A DNA stretch of 53,969 nucleotides from Shewanella sp. c952 (GCF_019654975.1 NZ_BPEW01000031.1:1-53969), one strand, 5' to 3'; positions 1 to 8,376 are shown, numbered from the stretch's first letter. The notes: a model not told the origin generated them from the letters alone. Program-made: numbers and translations.

Positions 1-51
1 AGCCTAAACTAGGCTGGCTCTATCATTTCACTGTTTACTATAAAAAATCAC

Positions 52-729
52 CTACAACATATCGATAACCGGTAACATCAAGTAGTTCAATACCAACGCC
101 CCTACCACCAGCACGATAGCAATTGCTTTTAATACGGATGCAAATGCTAAAGACGGCGCTTGAACTTCTGGCAGGCGTTTATAGCCACTAAACATCGCCA
201 TTATAATTTTGTCACCTTTAACCATATGCACACCGACAGCCAAAATATGGATGGCAGCTAATATCAAAATCAGGTCAAAGTTCTTTTTGTGCAGCCAAGT
301 TAACCAAACAGCAGTTTCGTTACTCACACTGCTATATAGTGGTCCCTCGGTAAAAATCTCATCAGTTGCGAATAGTCCACTCATTAGCTGCAAGCTAACA
401 AGCGAGATCAAAGCCACAACCATATAACCACCAATCGGATTATGCCCAACACTCGCAGAAATCCCATGCTGCTTGGTTTGCTTAAGATAGTTAAATACCG
501 TTTTAGGAGAACGAACGAAATGGCTAAACCGTGCTGTATCACTGCCTATAAAGCCCCAAAGCAATCGCATGGCAAGCAAAATCATTAAACTGTAAGCCAG
601 TAGTTGGTGCCACTCCATCTCTCCAGACTCAGCTGTCCACCATAAACCACCAAGCAAACACAACATCCCCCAGTGAAAGAGTCTTGTTGGAATGTCCCAT
701 ACTTTAACTTTGACAGTGTTTTGCGCCAT
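52..729 (-). CDS. Cytochrome b561-family integral membrane protein
   Basis: A 225-residue integral membrane di-heme b-type cytochrome of the bacterial cytochrome b561 / Ni-Fe hydrogenase b-subunit family, which passes electrons between quinone and a partner redox protein in the inner membrane. The N-terminus has WDIPTRLFHW with the likely heme histidine H19. A second segment carries EWHQ, then WGFIGSDTARF, a motif typical of this family. Further histidines sit in the later helices (IHILAVGVH). Four hydrophobic segments are visible, with a final one near the C-terminus. No cytochrome c or hydrogenase partner lies next to it inside the window, so the donor and acceptor are unknown. The ATG start at 729 opens directly onto the family motif. 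Confidence 0.85.
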   Translation of the reverse strand: MAQNTVKVKVWDIPTRLFHWGMLCLLGGLWWTAESGEMEWHQLLAYSLMILLAMRLLWGFIGSDTARFSHFVRSPKTVFNYLKQTKQHGISASVGHNPIGGYMVVALISLVSLQLMSGLFATDEIFTEGPLYSSVSNETAVWLTWLHKKNFDLILILAAIHILAVGVHMVKGDKIIMAMFSGYKRLPEVQAPSLAFASVLKAIAIVLVVGALVLNYLMLPVIDML

Positions 730-1038
730 GAATGTTCGTTCTCACAAATTAATTGGTCTTTTGTGAGCATTATATATTGAGCTGAGGGTAAGAGCTATGG
801 GGTTATTTATGCAGAGAATTTTTGAAAAAAAGCTAATTGAGCGAGTTCTTATCCATTCAAATATGAACCTGTTCCTCAGGCTTTTCAAGGAAATTTTGCC
901 AGTTATTGACTATATTTGTCTAAGTGATCAAATAAAAAGCGAACGATTTAAAAGACAGTGCAAAACGTGATTTAGATCACGACTTTCGTTAGTGAGATTG
1001 TTAGTCTGAATTCAAGGAAACAACAAAAGGTTCGACAT
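730..1038. other. Divergent intergenic region, cytochrome b561 / raiA
   Basis: A 309-bp AT-rich spacer between two divergent genes, so it must hold both promoters. The only strong signal is the CRP-like palindrome at 966-981. No open frame with a ribosome-binding site was seen. Confidence 0.6.
966..981 (+). promoter_or_regulatory. CRP-like operator upstream of raiA
   Basis: CGTGA-N6-TCACG is a perfect inverted repeat that matches the CRP core TGTGA-N6-TCACA at all but the outermost positions. A TG-extended -10-like element (TGTTAGTCT, 999-1007) lies downstream, which would put the site near -41, the class II activator position. The link to raiA is inferred from position; the divergent cytochrome gene could also respond. 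Confidence 0.6.
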
Positions 1039-1401
1039 ATGATAAAGATTACTAGCAAGCACTTCGAAGTTACTGAATCTATCCGCGAACGTATTGAAGC
1101 AAGATTAGCCAAATTAGCACGACACGATGTGCAGCTTATTAATCCACACGTAATCATACTACAGGAGAAACAAGGTTTTAAGATTGAAGCTTCTGTCGGC
1201 ATTCCAAGTGCCAAGTTATTTGCCCAGGCGAAACATGAAGACCTATATGCAGCAATCAATGCAATGGGACAAAAGCTGGAGAAACAGCTAAATCGCCTAA
1301 CACACAAACCAGAAAGCCAACGTCATGCAACACTTAAAAGAGAAGATGATGCCATTGATGACGGCTTTGACGACAACATAGAGGAGGAATACGCAGCTTG
1401 A
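1039..1401 (+). CDS. raiA: Ribosome-associated inhibitor A / hibernation factor
   Basis: A 120-residue short-form ribosome hibernation factor of the RaiA (YfiA) group. It binds the 30S subunit at the tRNA/mRNA channel of idle 70S ribosomes and blocks translation in stationary phase or cold. The sequence follows E. coli RaiA closely: MIKITSKHFEVTESIRERI at the start, LINPHVIILQEKQGF, KHEDLYAAIN and LEKQLNRLTHK, then an acidic tail (EDDAIDDGFDD, EEEYAA). The tail is a RaiA rather than an HPF trait. AAGG lies 9 bases before the ATG. The gene is followed by its own terminator and precedes pheA, the same order as raiA-pheL-pheA in E. coli. A CRP-like site lies upstream. Confidence 0.95.
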   Translation: MIKITSKHFEVTESIRERIEARLAKLARHDVQLINPHVIILQEKQGFKIEASVGIPSAKLFAQAKHEDLYAAINAMGQKLEKQLNRLTHKPESQRHATLKREDDAIDDGFDDNIEEEYAA

Positions 1402-1426
1402 TTTCATTATTAACTTTTGTCCAAAA

Positions 1427-1448
1427 GCGCACTCCTGGTGCGCTTTTT
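1427..1448 (+). terminator. Rho-independent terminator of raiA
   Basis: A 6-bp perfect stem GCGCAC/GTGCGC with a 5-base loop is followed by TTTTT and preceded by AAAA. It separates raiA from the pheL-pheA unit. Confidence 0.85.
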
Positions 1449-1515
1449 CATACAAAATTTTCAAATAGCCCAAGTTTTGATTGACAGTAAACCGACTCCG
1501 CTTTAGTTTAAATCC

Positions 1516-1590
1516 ATGAACAAAATCCAAACTGCGTTTTTTACTTTCTTTTTTATGCCCCCCACCCTCGGAGGCGGAATTTCGGTGTAA
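1516..1590 (+). CDS. pheL: Phenylalanine operon leader peptide
   Basis: A 24-codon open frame reading MNKIQTAFFTFFFMPPTLGG and then GISV before TAA. Five of six consecutive codons (7-13 region, FFTFFF) are Phe, the hallmark of a ribosome-mediated attenuator. When charged tRNA-Phe is scarce, the ribosome stalls on this run and the downstream RNA folds as antiterminator; when it is plentiful, the terminator at 1613-1636 forms. It lies 82 bases before pheA. The function is inferred from the Phe run plus the two mutually exclusive structures; the peptide itself is not expected to have a role. Confidence 0.9.
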   Translation: MNKIQTAFFTFFFMPPTLGGGISV

Positions 1591-1636
1591 AAACGAAAGT
1601 GAAAATTCCAAAGCCTCCCACACGGGAGGCTTTTTT
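1570..1636 (+). promoter_or_regulatory. pheA attenuator: antiterminator and terminator
   Basis: The terminator is a perfect 7-bp stem GCCTCCC (1613-1619)/GGGAGGC (1624-1630) with loop ACAC and then TTTTTT. The competing antiterminator pairs GGAGGC at 1570-1575 with GCCTCC at 1613-1618, and the adjacent GGAATTTC (about 1576-1583) with GAAAATTCC (1601-1609). The same bases cannot be in both helices. The left antiterminator arm lies inside the 3' part of pheL, so ribosome position controls the switch. Confidence 0.85.
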
Positions 1637-1672
1637 AATTCTAAGCGCGCTAAACAAGATGTAGAGGCACTA

Positions 1673-3649
1673 ATGAGCAAACCACAACCTTTAAACCACA
1701 CTCGAGAGCAGATAACCACTCTCGACAATGATCTTTTAGCTCTATTGGCTAAACGCCGAGAGTTAAGTTTAGATGTTGCTCGTAGTAAAGAAGTGGATGT
1801 TAGACCTATACGCGATACGATCCGCGAAAAAGAACTGCTAGCTCGCCTCGTTAAACAAGGCCGCGAACAAGGATTAGATGCGCATTATGTTATCTCGCTT
1901 TATCAAAGCATTATTGAAGATTCAGTACTAAACCAGCAAGCCTACTTACATGGCCGCGCGAACCCACAAACTCAACAGCAACAGTATTGTGTCGCTTATC
2001 TCGGTGCTAGAGGCTCATACTCCTATTTAGCGGCAAGTCGCTACTGCGACAGACGCCAAGTTGAAATGCAAGATTTAGGCTGCCAGAGTTTTGATGAGAT
2101 AGTGCAAGCGGTTGAATCAGGCCATGCAGATTATGGCTTTCTTCCTATTGAAAACACCTCTTCAGGTTCAATCAACGAAGTATACGATGTACTGCAGCAC
2201 ACAAGTTTAGCCATTGTCGGCGAAACCACCATTGAAGTTGGGCATTGCCTGCTAGCGAAAAACGGAACCAACATCAATGATGTAAAGACCGTTTATGCTC
2301 ACCCACAACCTATTAGTCAGTGCAGTCGTTATCTAAGTCAACATGGTGACTTCAAGCTAGAGTATTGCTCTAGTAGTGCTGAAGCAATGGATATGGTCTG
2401 TAATGCACAAGACAATAGCGTAGCAGCTATCGGCAGCAGTGAGGGCGGCGCTTTATATCAACTTGAGGCTATCGAAAGTGGCTTAGCCAATCAAAAAATT
2501 AATCAAAGTCGCTTTATAGTTGTCGCTCGTAAAGCCGTTGATGTTCCTGAACAGTTACCTGCCAAGTGCACCCTCATTATGGCAACAGGACAAAAGCCCG
2601 GAGCCTTGGTCGAAGCCTTACTCGTGCTAAAGGCTAGAAATCTAAATATGAGTAAACTCGAGTCACGCCCAATTCCCGGTACCCCATGGGAAGAGATGTT
2701 CTATTTGGACATTGACGCTAACCTCTCGAGTGAGCCGATGCAGGCTGCATTAAAGGAATTAGAAAGAACGACGCGCTTTATCAAAGTATTGGGGTGTTAC
2801 CCATGTGAAACGGTTAACCCTACACAGCTGACCAATAGCCAATTGATGATTGAGCCTAGTACATCAAAAGTAAGTACTGTACCGAGCACTGCATCAACCA
2901 AAGAGAAACGCTATAGCAAAAACTATAAAAACCAAGCAACAGAGATTGTTTGCGGCCAACTCAACATAGGTAACAATCATTTGGCTGCCATTGCTCAATT
3001 GCATTTGCCTTTTGAAACGACTGAATTCGAGCAACGTGCAAAAGCATTAAAAGAAGCTGGATTCCAAGCGGTAGTGATTCAAGGTTTGAACCAACAAAGT
3101 GAACTGCTTGTATCACTCTCTCAATTTAAGAAGACCTTAGATCAGTTTGGACTCGTGTGTATTTTAATGGTTGAGCATGAAACAGATTTAGCTGTAACCG
3201 CTCAGATAGCTGATGCGATTATATTATCTGGCACTCAAATGTATAACCAAGCAATACTCACTCAGTTAGGCTCACTGTTACTGCCAGTCATAATAGAGCG
3301 CAATATCATGGCGAGCGTCGATGACTTGTTAGATGCTGCTGAAGTGATACTGAGTCAAGGTAATCAGCAATTGGCGCTATGTGAGTCAGGGGTAAGTACG
3401 CTGAATAATTCAGGAAAGCCGTCATTAGATTTAGCGGCGTTGGTACAGCTTAAAACGGCGAGCCACCTGCCTGTACTCGTCAACCCTAGCTACGCGGTAG
3501 AAACTGAGCAGCTAGCAGGATTTAGCACAGCGATTAAGCAGCTTGGCGGCGATGGCATAGTCGTCAATATCGCCAGCGTTGAACAGGCAGGTAATAGCGA
3601 GGAGCAACAAAAGCTACTTAACGATCTACTCAACAATCTATACCGCTAA
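1673..3649 (+). CDS. pheA: Chorismate mutase / prephenate dehydratase with extra C-terminal DAHP-synthase-like domain
   Basis: Converts chorismate to prephenate and then to phenylpyruvate for phenylalanine synthesis. Domains in order: AroQ-type chorismate mutase (about 5-95), prephenate dehydratase (about 104-285, with IENTSSGSINEVYD and SRF where TRF is usual), and an ACT regulatory domain (about 298-378, with GALVEALLVL and ESRPIPGTPWEEMF that bind Phe in relatives). E. coli PheA ends here at 386 residues. This protein continues through a polar linker (about 380-422) into a domain of about 230 residues. That domain resembles the type I-beta DAHP synthase barrel: LDAAEVILSQGN, LCESGVSTL, LDLAAL and ASHLPVLVNPSY are recognisable. 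The active site is lost: LKRG is IERN (542-544), CERG is CESG (570-573), DPSH is NPSY (604-607), and no KPRTSPYSFQG segment exists. It is probably regulatory or structural. SD GAGG precedes the ATG. Confidence 0.95.
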   Translation: MSKPQPLNHTREQITTLDNDLLALLAKRRELSLDVARSKEVDVRPIRDTIREKELLARLVKQGREQGLDAHYVISLYQSIIEDSVLNQQAYLHGRANPQTQQQQYCVAYLGARGSYSYLAASRYCDRRQVEMQDLGCQSFDEIVQAVESGHADYGFLPIENTSSGSINEVYDVLQHTSLAIVGETTIEVGHCLLAKNGTNINDVKTVYAHPQPISQCSRYLSQHGDFKLEYCSSSAEAMDMVCNAQDNSVAAIGSSEGGALYQLEAIESGLANQKINQSRFIVVARKAVDVPEQLPAKCTLIMATGQKPGALVEALLVLKARNLNMSKLESRPIPGTPWEEMFYLDIDANLSSEPMQAALKELERTTRFIKVLGCYPCETVNPTQLTNSQLMIEPSTSKVSTVPSTASTKEKRYSKNYKNQATEIVCGQLNIGNNHLAAIAQLHLPFETTEFEQRAKALKEAGFQAVVIQGLNQQSELLVSLSQFKKTLDQFGLVCILMVEHETDLAVTAQIADAIILSGTQMYNQAILTQLGSLLLPVIIERNIMASVDDLLDAAEVILSQGNQQLALCESGVSTLNNSGKPSLDLAALVQLKTASHLPVLVNPSYAVETEQLAGFSTAIKQLGGDGIVVNIASVEQAGNSEEQQKLLNDLLNNLYR

Positions 3650-3658
3650 AAATCGTTA

Positions 3659-3700
3659 ATAATAACGGCCGTGAGCACTTACGCTCACGGCCGTTATTAT
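3659..3700. terminator. Bidirectional terminator between pheA and the antiporter gene
   Basis: An 18-bp perfect stem (3659-3676 with 3683-3700) with a 6-base loop ACTTAC and A/T-rich ends sits between two convergent genes. It can end transcription from both sides. Confidence 0.9.
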
Positions 3701-3703
3701 GTG

Positions 3704-4984
3704 TTACATCGTGCCTTTATCTTCGGCATTGCTCTTATCAATGAGACGAGGAATCGTTGTACCTTGAACCAAGATGGAAAACACTACCACAGCGTAGGTC
3801 ATCACCATCAACAGCTCCCTCAAATCAATATTCCCCCCTGCTGCCAACATCACGCCTGTAGGTAAACTCATCGCCATAGCTAAAGCTAAGCCACCTCTCA
3901 GCCCACCCCAAACAAGAATTTTTTCAGCAAAAGAGTTGTAGTGTTTTACTCGGCGAAAAGCTAAATATGGCAAGTAAACACTCACTGAACGGCCTAGCAG
4001 CACAATCGGAACTGATAGCAACATAAACCACCAAAGTTCAGCATCGAAATCAATAAGCAGTAACAGTAGGCCTAGTAGCAAGAACAGCAGTGAGTTAAAG
4101 AATGATTCAATCAGCCCCCAAAAACTCTCTAGCGTTACGCACTCGTTCTTTTTTAGCAGTTTAGGAATACTTAAATTACCAGCGATAATTCCAGCGGTCA
4201 CCATGGCTAAAGGCCCTGAAACATCAATCATATCTGCCACCACATAACCAGCAGTGGGCAGCAATAGAGTCATCAACAGATACTGGGTTTTATCTTCAGA
4301 GAAGCCCAGCATAAAATGTAAGCCAGCGGCGAGAATAGCACCATAAAAGACGCCACCGACCGCTTCTTGTAAAAATAGACCTGCAATACCCGTGACCGTC
4401 AATGGCTCAGTGGAAAATGCGACCTGTGAGATTGCAACAAAAATCACTAACCCTATACCATCATTAAACAATGACTCGCCTTCAACTTGAGTAGCAATAT
4501 CTTCAGGCGCACCAAGTTGCTTGATGATAGCCAGCACCGCTATCGGATCGGTTGGAGATATAAGTGCCCCAAACAATAAGCAGTAGCTAAGTTGAAGTGG
4601 TAAGCCTAAAAAGCTAGAAACCCAGTAAAGTACACCGCCAATAACAGCCGTCGAGATAAGCGTACCCACAAAGGCTAGAATGAATATCTCCCAGCGTTGC
4701 TTTTTAAGTACCTGCAGTTTTATTTGCAGTGCCCCAGCGAACAGCAAAAAACCCAACATTCCGTTAAGCAACAAAGCTTTAAAGTCAAGCTGTTCAAGGT
4801 CTGTCACTAAACTTGAATAAACTGATACCCCAAAGATCTTTCCTGCGGTTAAGATGAGTAAGCTCAACAATAAAGCTAATGCAGTAATGGTAATGGTTTC
4901 TTGCCATCGGTGTAAGCGGGAAGATATTAGTGAAATAACTAAAGAAAGCGCAGATAGCAGACAGAGGATTTCATAACTGGTCAC
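3704..4984 (-). CDS. Na+(K+)/H+ antiporter, CPA1 family
   Basis: A 426-residue inner-membrane cation/proton exchanger with about 12 hydrophobic segments. Diagnostic CPA1 features are ISPTDPIAVLAIIKQLGAP followed by GESLFNDGIGLVIF (ion-binding Asp in the half-helix crossover), and later GGLRGGLALAMAMSLP. It is of NhaP/YjcE type and is not related to NhaA at 33-34 kb. It should export Na+ or K+ in exchange for H+ and contribute to pH and salt homeostasis. The start is GTG at 4984; an in-frame stop lies four codons upstream, and the Shine-Dalgarno signal is weak. The gene converges on pheA across the shared terminator. Ion specificity cannot be read from sequence. Confidence 0.9.
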   Translation of the reverse strand: MTSYEILCLLSALSLVISLISSRLHRWQETITITALALLLSLLILTAGKIFGVSVYSSLVTDLEQLDFKALLLNGMLGFLLFAGALQIKLQVLKKQRWEIFILAFVGTLISTAVIGGVLYWVSSFLGLPLQLSYCLLFGALISPTDPIAVLAIIKQLGAPEDIATQVEGESLFNDGIGLVIFVAISQVAFSTEPLTVTGIAGLFLQEAVGGVFYGAILAAGLHFMLGFSEDKTQYLLMTLLLPTAGYVVADMIDVSGPLAMVTAGIIAGNLSIPKLLKKNECVTLESFWGLIESFFNSLLFLLLGLLLLLIDFDAELWWFMLLSVPIVLLGRSVSVYLPYLAFRRVKHYNSFAEKILVWGGLRGGLALAMAMSLPTGVMLAAGGNIDLRELLMVMTYAVVVFSILVQGTTIPRLIDKSNAEDKGTM

Positions 4985-5023
4985 GGGCAGTACTCATTAG
5001 TTAAGGCCAAGAGATAGATGGAG

Positions 5024-5362
5024 TTATATACAACGGCCTTCAATGAGGCTCAACCAGCCTTTAAATATACGGCCACTAAACCAAACTGAAGCAGCAACAT
5101 AGAGCGTTGCGCTAAGCCAAGGCTGATTACTTAAGTAGCCGACAGCCATAACCAGCAACATACTGAGAATAGACCATCGTTGCCACCTAAGGTGGGATGC
5201 AAGCATAGAGCTTAGTGTATTTGAACGTTGGTTTAAGTTAATAAATAAACTTAATACGGCGGGAAGTAACAAAATTGGGAAGCAGGCCATTAATCCATAG
5301 AGCATATGAGCCAGACTTTTGTCTTCTATAGGTAAAGCTTCAGTATGTGTTGTTGATACCAT
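5024..5362 (-). CDS. Small multi-pass membrane protein of unknown function
   Basis: A 112-residue protein with three or four hydrophobic segments: about residues 20-43, two between about 65 and 85, and a weaker later one. HLRWQRWSI between helices is reminiscent of DUF4870-type small membrane proteins, but I would not assign it firmly. The ATG at 5362 is chosen because GGTGGAG sits 5 bases upstream; a longer frame opening at TTG (5377) would place this SD inside the gene. It lies between the CPA1 antiporter gene and hcr on the same strand, downstream of an hcr terminator, so it is likely transcribed on its own or with the antiporter. No function is proposed. Confidence 0.7.
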   Translation of the reverse strand: MVSTTHTEALPIEDKSLAHMLYGLMACFPILLLPAVLSLFINLNQRSNTLSSMLASHLRWQRWSILSMLLVMAVGYLSNQPWLSATLYVAASVWFSGRIFKGWLSLIEGRCI

Positions 5363-5382
5363 ATTCCACTCCACCAAAAAGA

Positions 5383-5417
5383 AAAGACAGGCATATATTA
5401 CATCACGGCCTGTCTTT
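5383..5417 (-). terminator. Terminator downstream of hcr
   Basis: A 10-bp perfect stem AAAGACAGGC/GCCTGTCTTT encloses 15 bases. On the minus strand the stem is followed by a short U run. It separates hcr from the small membrane protein gene. Confidence 0.7.
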
Positions 5418-5499
5418 AACCTTACTTTCTCATTGTGAGTTTCGCAACTTTCACTACTGATTTATTTGGAATTACTTAACATTCTTTACAGAGCATGGC

Positions 5500-6597
5500 T
5501 TAAAGTTCTAGCGTGACGTTAGATTTCAACTTAGTTGAACAAGCTAATACGTAGCCTTGTGCTATCTCATCTGCAGTCAATGACATTTGGCTAGTTGATT
5601 CAGTTTCACCCTCTACAACCTTACATTTGCATGCTCCGCAGACGCCTGAACGGCATGCAGCAATAATAGGCAGGCCTTCGGCCTCAACACCATCAAGCAC
5701 AGTTTGTTCACTAGAAAGAGCCCGGGTTCTATCACCAATTTGCAGCATAAAACCGCTCACTTCATCACTAGCAGTAACCTCTTTTGCCGCTGCAAGCTCA
5801 CCAAGATCGCCTTTAAACGAGCCAAAGCTTTCTTGATTAAACTGCGCCATATTAAAGTTTAATGATTCAAGTAGTGCTTTGACTGCCACCATATAAGGCT
5901 CTGGTCCACACACAAATACAGTGCGACTCTGAAAATCCGCAACAAGGCGCTGCAAATTGTCTGCTGATAATCGTCCGGCTTCAGCATCGACATAAGCACA
6001 TGGCCCATTATCTAGAGCCTCTAACAGATAGTTAAGCTTAAATTGGTCACTGCGATCAGCCATCTGCTCAAGCGATTGCTTAAAAATCAGATCTTCAGTT
6101 GACTTCGCACTATGTAAAAAAGAGATATCAGGACTAATTTGCGTATCAGCTAACCATCTAGACATCGAGTACATCGGCGTGATCCCGCAACCAGCGCTCA
6201 AAAATAGATACTTTTCAGCTTCGATATCGATCAGGTTAAATGCACCATCTGGCCCTAACGCTCGTACTACATGACCAACCTCAAGACTGTTAGCAAGATA
6301 GTTAGAAACTTTGCCACCTTCGATCTGCTTGACGGTCAATACGATAGAAAATGGACGAGATGGTGATGAGCTAATGGTGTAACTGCGGCCGATTTTCTCA
6401 CCATTTATCTCTAGTAATAATGTAAGAAACTGCCCCGGTTTGAAGTGAAACTTTACCGGTTTGACACCTTGGAAACGAAAACTGATAACATCATGAGTTT
6501 CATGCCATTTTTCCACACAAATCAATTGATGTTCGCCGGTCTGCCATTTTTCAGCGGTAAAAGGCGCATTCGTTTGCATATTCTTACTATTAGTCAT
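5500..6597 (-). CDS. hcr: NADH oxidoreductase for the hybrid cluster protein
   Basis: A 365-residue cytosolic reductase that takes electrons from NADH and passes them through FAD and a [2Fe-2S] cluster to Hcp, the nitric-oxide reductase encoded upstream. Order: ferredoxin-reductase FAD domain (GRSYTISSSP binds FAD), NAD domain (LSAGCGITPMYSM, VFVCGPEPYM), and C-terminal plant-type ferredoxin domain with the cluster ligands CRSGVCGACKCKV and a distal Cys in VLACST. It is somewhat longer than E. coli Hcr (322). It lies directly after hcp on the same strand, but a strong hairpin separates the two, so hcr expression may be lower than hcp or need read-through. Confidence 0.93.
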   Translation of the reverse strand: MTNSKNMQTNAPFTAEKWQTGEHQLICVEKWHETHDVISFRFQGVKPVKFHFKPGQFLTLLLEINGEKIGRSYTISSSPSRPFSIVLTVKQIEGGKVSNYLANSLEVGHVVRALGPDGAFNLIDIEAEKYLFLSAGCGITPMYSMSRWLADTQISPDISFLHSAKSTEDLIFKQSLEQMADRSDQFKLNYLLEALDNGPCAYVDAEAGRLSADNLQRLVADFQSRTVFVCGPEPYMVAVKALLESLNFNMAQFNQESFGSFKGDLGELAAAKEVTASDEVSGFMLQIGDRTRALSSEQTVLDGVEAEGLPIIAACRSGVCGACKCKVVEGETESTSQMSLTADEIAQGYVLACSTKLKSNVTLEL

Positions 6598-6628
6598 ATC
6601 ACTTTAACCTAGTCAATATTACTGATAT

Positions 6629-6658
6629 AAAAATGGCCACATACGAGTGGCCATTTTT
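6629..6658. terminator. Terminator-like hairpin between hcp and hcr
   Basis: A 12-bp perfect stem AAAAATGGCCAC/GTGGCCATTTTT with a 6-base loop. On the minus strand the U run follows the GC core, so it should stop most hcp transcripts before hcr unless read-through is allowed. Confidence 0.75.
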
Positions 6659-6686
6659 ACTAACTCATCACCGACTAAACGGGCAG

Positions 6687-8351
6687 TTACGCCACGTTTA
6701 GAATGCGATTAAGATCCGCTTCTACAGTGGTTGTAGTGCGCAGCCCAAACTTCTCTTCTAATACGTTAGCTAAGTTTGCAGTTAGGAACGCAGGCGCCGT
6801 TGGGCCAGTAAGAATGTTCTTCACTCCAAGAGACAATAACGTAAGCAATACCACAATCGCTTTTTGCTCAAACCAAGACAACACCAAGGTCAAAGGAAGC
6901 TCATTGATGTCACATTCAAATGCTTCTGAAAGAGCAATAGCAAGCTGAATTGCTGAGTAAGCATCGTTACACTGACCAATGTCCAGTAAACGTGGGATAC
7001 CGTTGATATCACCAAACTCAAGTTTGTTGAACTTGTACTTACCACAACCTAAAGTCAGGATTAGCGAATCATCAGGTGCTTGAGTGGCTATATCAGTGAA
7101 GTAGCCACGCTCCTCTTTATCACCGTCACAACCACCAACCAAGAAGAAATGCTTAATAGCACCGCTTTTCACATTATCAATCACGGTTGGTGCCGCTGCC
7201 ATAAGTGCGTTACGAGCGAAGCCTATAGTGATTAGATGGGGGATCTCATCATAAGCAAAACCTTCTAAAGCCTCAGCTTTAGCGATAACAGCACTGAAAT
7301 CATCACCGATGATGTGACTAACACCAGGCCAGCCAACAATACTACGAGTGAAGATTCGGTCTGAATAATCGCCCACATTAGGGTCGATAATACAGTTAGA
7401 AGTCATTACCACAGCACCAGGGAATGTGGCGAACTCTTTCTGTTGGTTCTGCCATGCACTACCGTAGTTACCTACAAGGTGCGGGTATTTTTTCAATTCT
7501 GGGTAAGCAAGTGCTGGTAACATTTCACCGTGAGTGAATACGTTGATGCCTTTGCCTTCAGTTTGTTGCAAGATAAGCTCTAGATCTTTCATGTCGTGAC
7601 CAGACACTAAAATCGCTTTACCTTTTACAGATTTGGTGTTCACTTGAGTTGGTTCTGGGTGACCAAATGCGTGAGTCTCGCCTTCATCAAGCATCGCCAT
7701 GACACGGTAGTTTAGCTGACCGATTTGCATTGCGGTTTCAAACAGCTTGTCACCATCAACAGAATCTTCACCAAGGAAAGCCATGATTTCATGGAATTCA
7801 CCAGCAACTTCATCGTTAGTTTGATCAAGAACGCGAGCATGCTCCATGTAAGCTGCTGCGCCCTTAAGGCCATATAAGCAAAGTAAACGTAAACCCATGA
7901 TGTCTTCATGAACTTCATCTTTACCACGGTTAGGTGCAGCTTGAAGAGCTTGTGTTAGCATCTCTGGCTTAGTTGTACCCAATACTAGTTGCATTGTCGC
8001 TGTTGGTGCTTTTGCTTCAACATTAAGCTCAGCACATTTTGCTTCATAAGCTGTTTGTAAACGGCTACGGAAAGTATTTGCTTGCGCTGTGTATTCAATA
8101 ATACGGTCATCATCGAAGTTAACGTTGGTTAGCGTCGCAAAGAATGCCTTTGGCACAAAAGTGTCAATCTCGTGATCAATAACACCGACTTCACGTGCAC
8201 GTACAGCGTATGCTGATACACCTTGAAGAATGTAAATAAGAAGATCTTGTAGGTCTGATGTATCAGACGACTTACCACACATGCCTTGAGTGTAACTACA
8301 GCCATTGCCCGCAGGCGTTCTAATTGTTTGCTCACATTGAATACAAAACAC
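6687..8351 (-). CDS. hcp: Hybrid cluster protein (hydroxylamine / NO reductase)
   Basis: A 554-residue cytosolic iron-sulfur protein that reduces NO (and hydroxylamine in vitro) and mediates protein S-nitrosylation in anaerobic cells. The N-terminal cluster ligands are in FCIQCEQTIRTPAGNGCSY with a later Cys in GMCGK. Hybrid-cluster ligands follow: GEMLPA, MTSNCI, GGCDGDKEERGYF, LTLGCGKYKFNK, GQCNDAY and SWFEQKA. The start is GTG at 8351, because AGGAGT lies 8 bases upstream and the protein then begins at the conserved FCIQCEQ, giving E. coli-like length (550). A longer frame from 8474 is rejected as an artefact. An NsrR-like operator lies 25 bases before the start, fitting nitrosative-stress control. 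Confidence 0.95.
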   Translation of the reverse strand: MFCIQCEQTIRTPAGNGCSYTQGMCGKSSDTSDLQDLLIYILQGVSAYAVRAREVGVIDHEIDTFVPKAFFATLTNVNFDDDRIIEYTAQANTFRSRLQTAYEAKCAELNVEAKAPTATMQLVLGTTKPEMLTQALQAAPNRGKDEVHEDIMGLRLLCLYGLKGAAAYMEHARVLDQTNDEVAGEFHEIMAFLGEDSVDGDKLFETAMQIGQLNYRVMAMLDEGETHAFGHPEPTQVNTKSVKGKAILVSGHDMKDLELILQQTEGKGINVFTHGEMLPALAYPELKKYPHLVGNYGSAWQNQQKEFATFPGAVVMTSNCIIDPNVGDYSDRIFTRSIVGWPGVSHIIGDDFSAVIAKAEALEGFAYDEIPHLITIGFARNALMAAAPTVIDNVKSGAIKHFFLVGGCDGDKEERGYFTDIATQAPDDSLILTLGCGKYKFNKLEFGDINGIPRLLDIGQCNDAYSAIQLAIALSEAFECDINELPLTLVLSWFEQKAIVVLLTLLSLGVKNILTGPTAPAFLTANLANVLEEKFGLRTTTTVEADLNRILNVA

Positions 8352-8376
8352 TACACTTACTCCTAATACGCGATAC

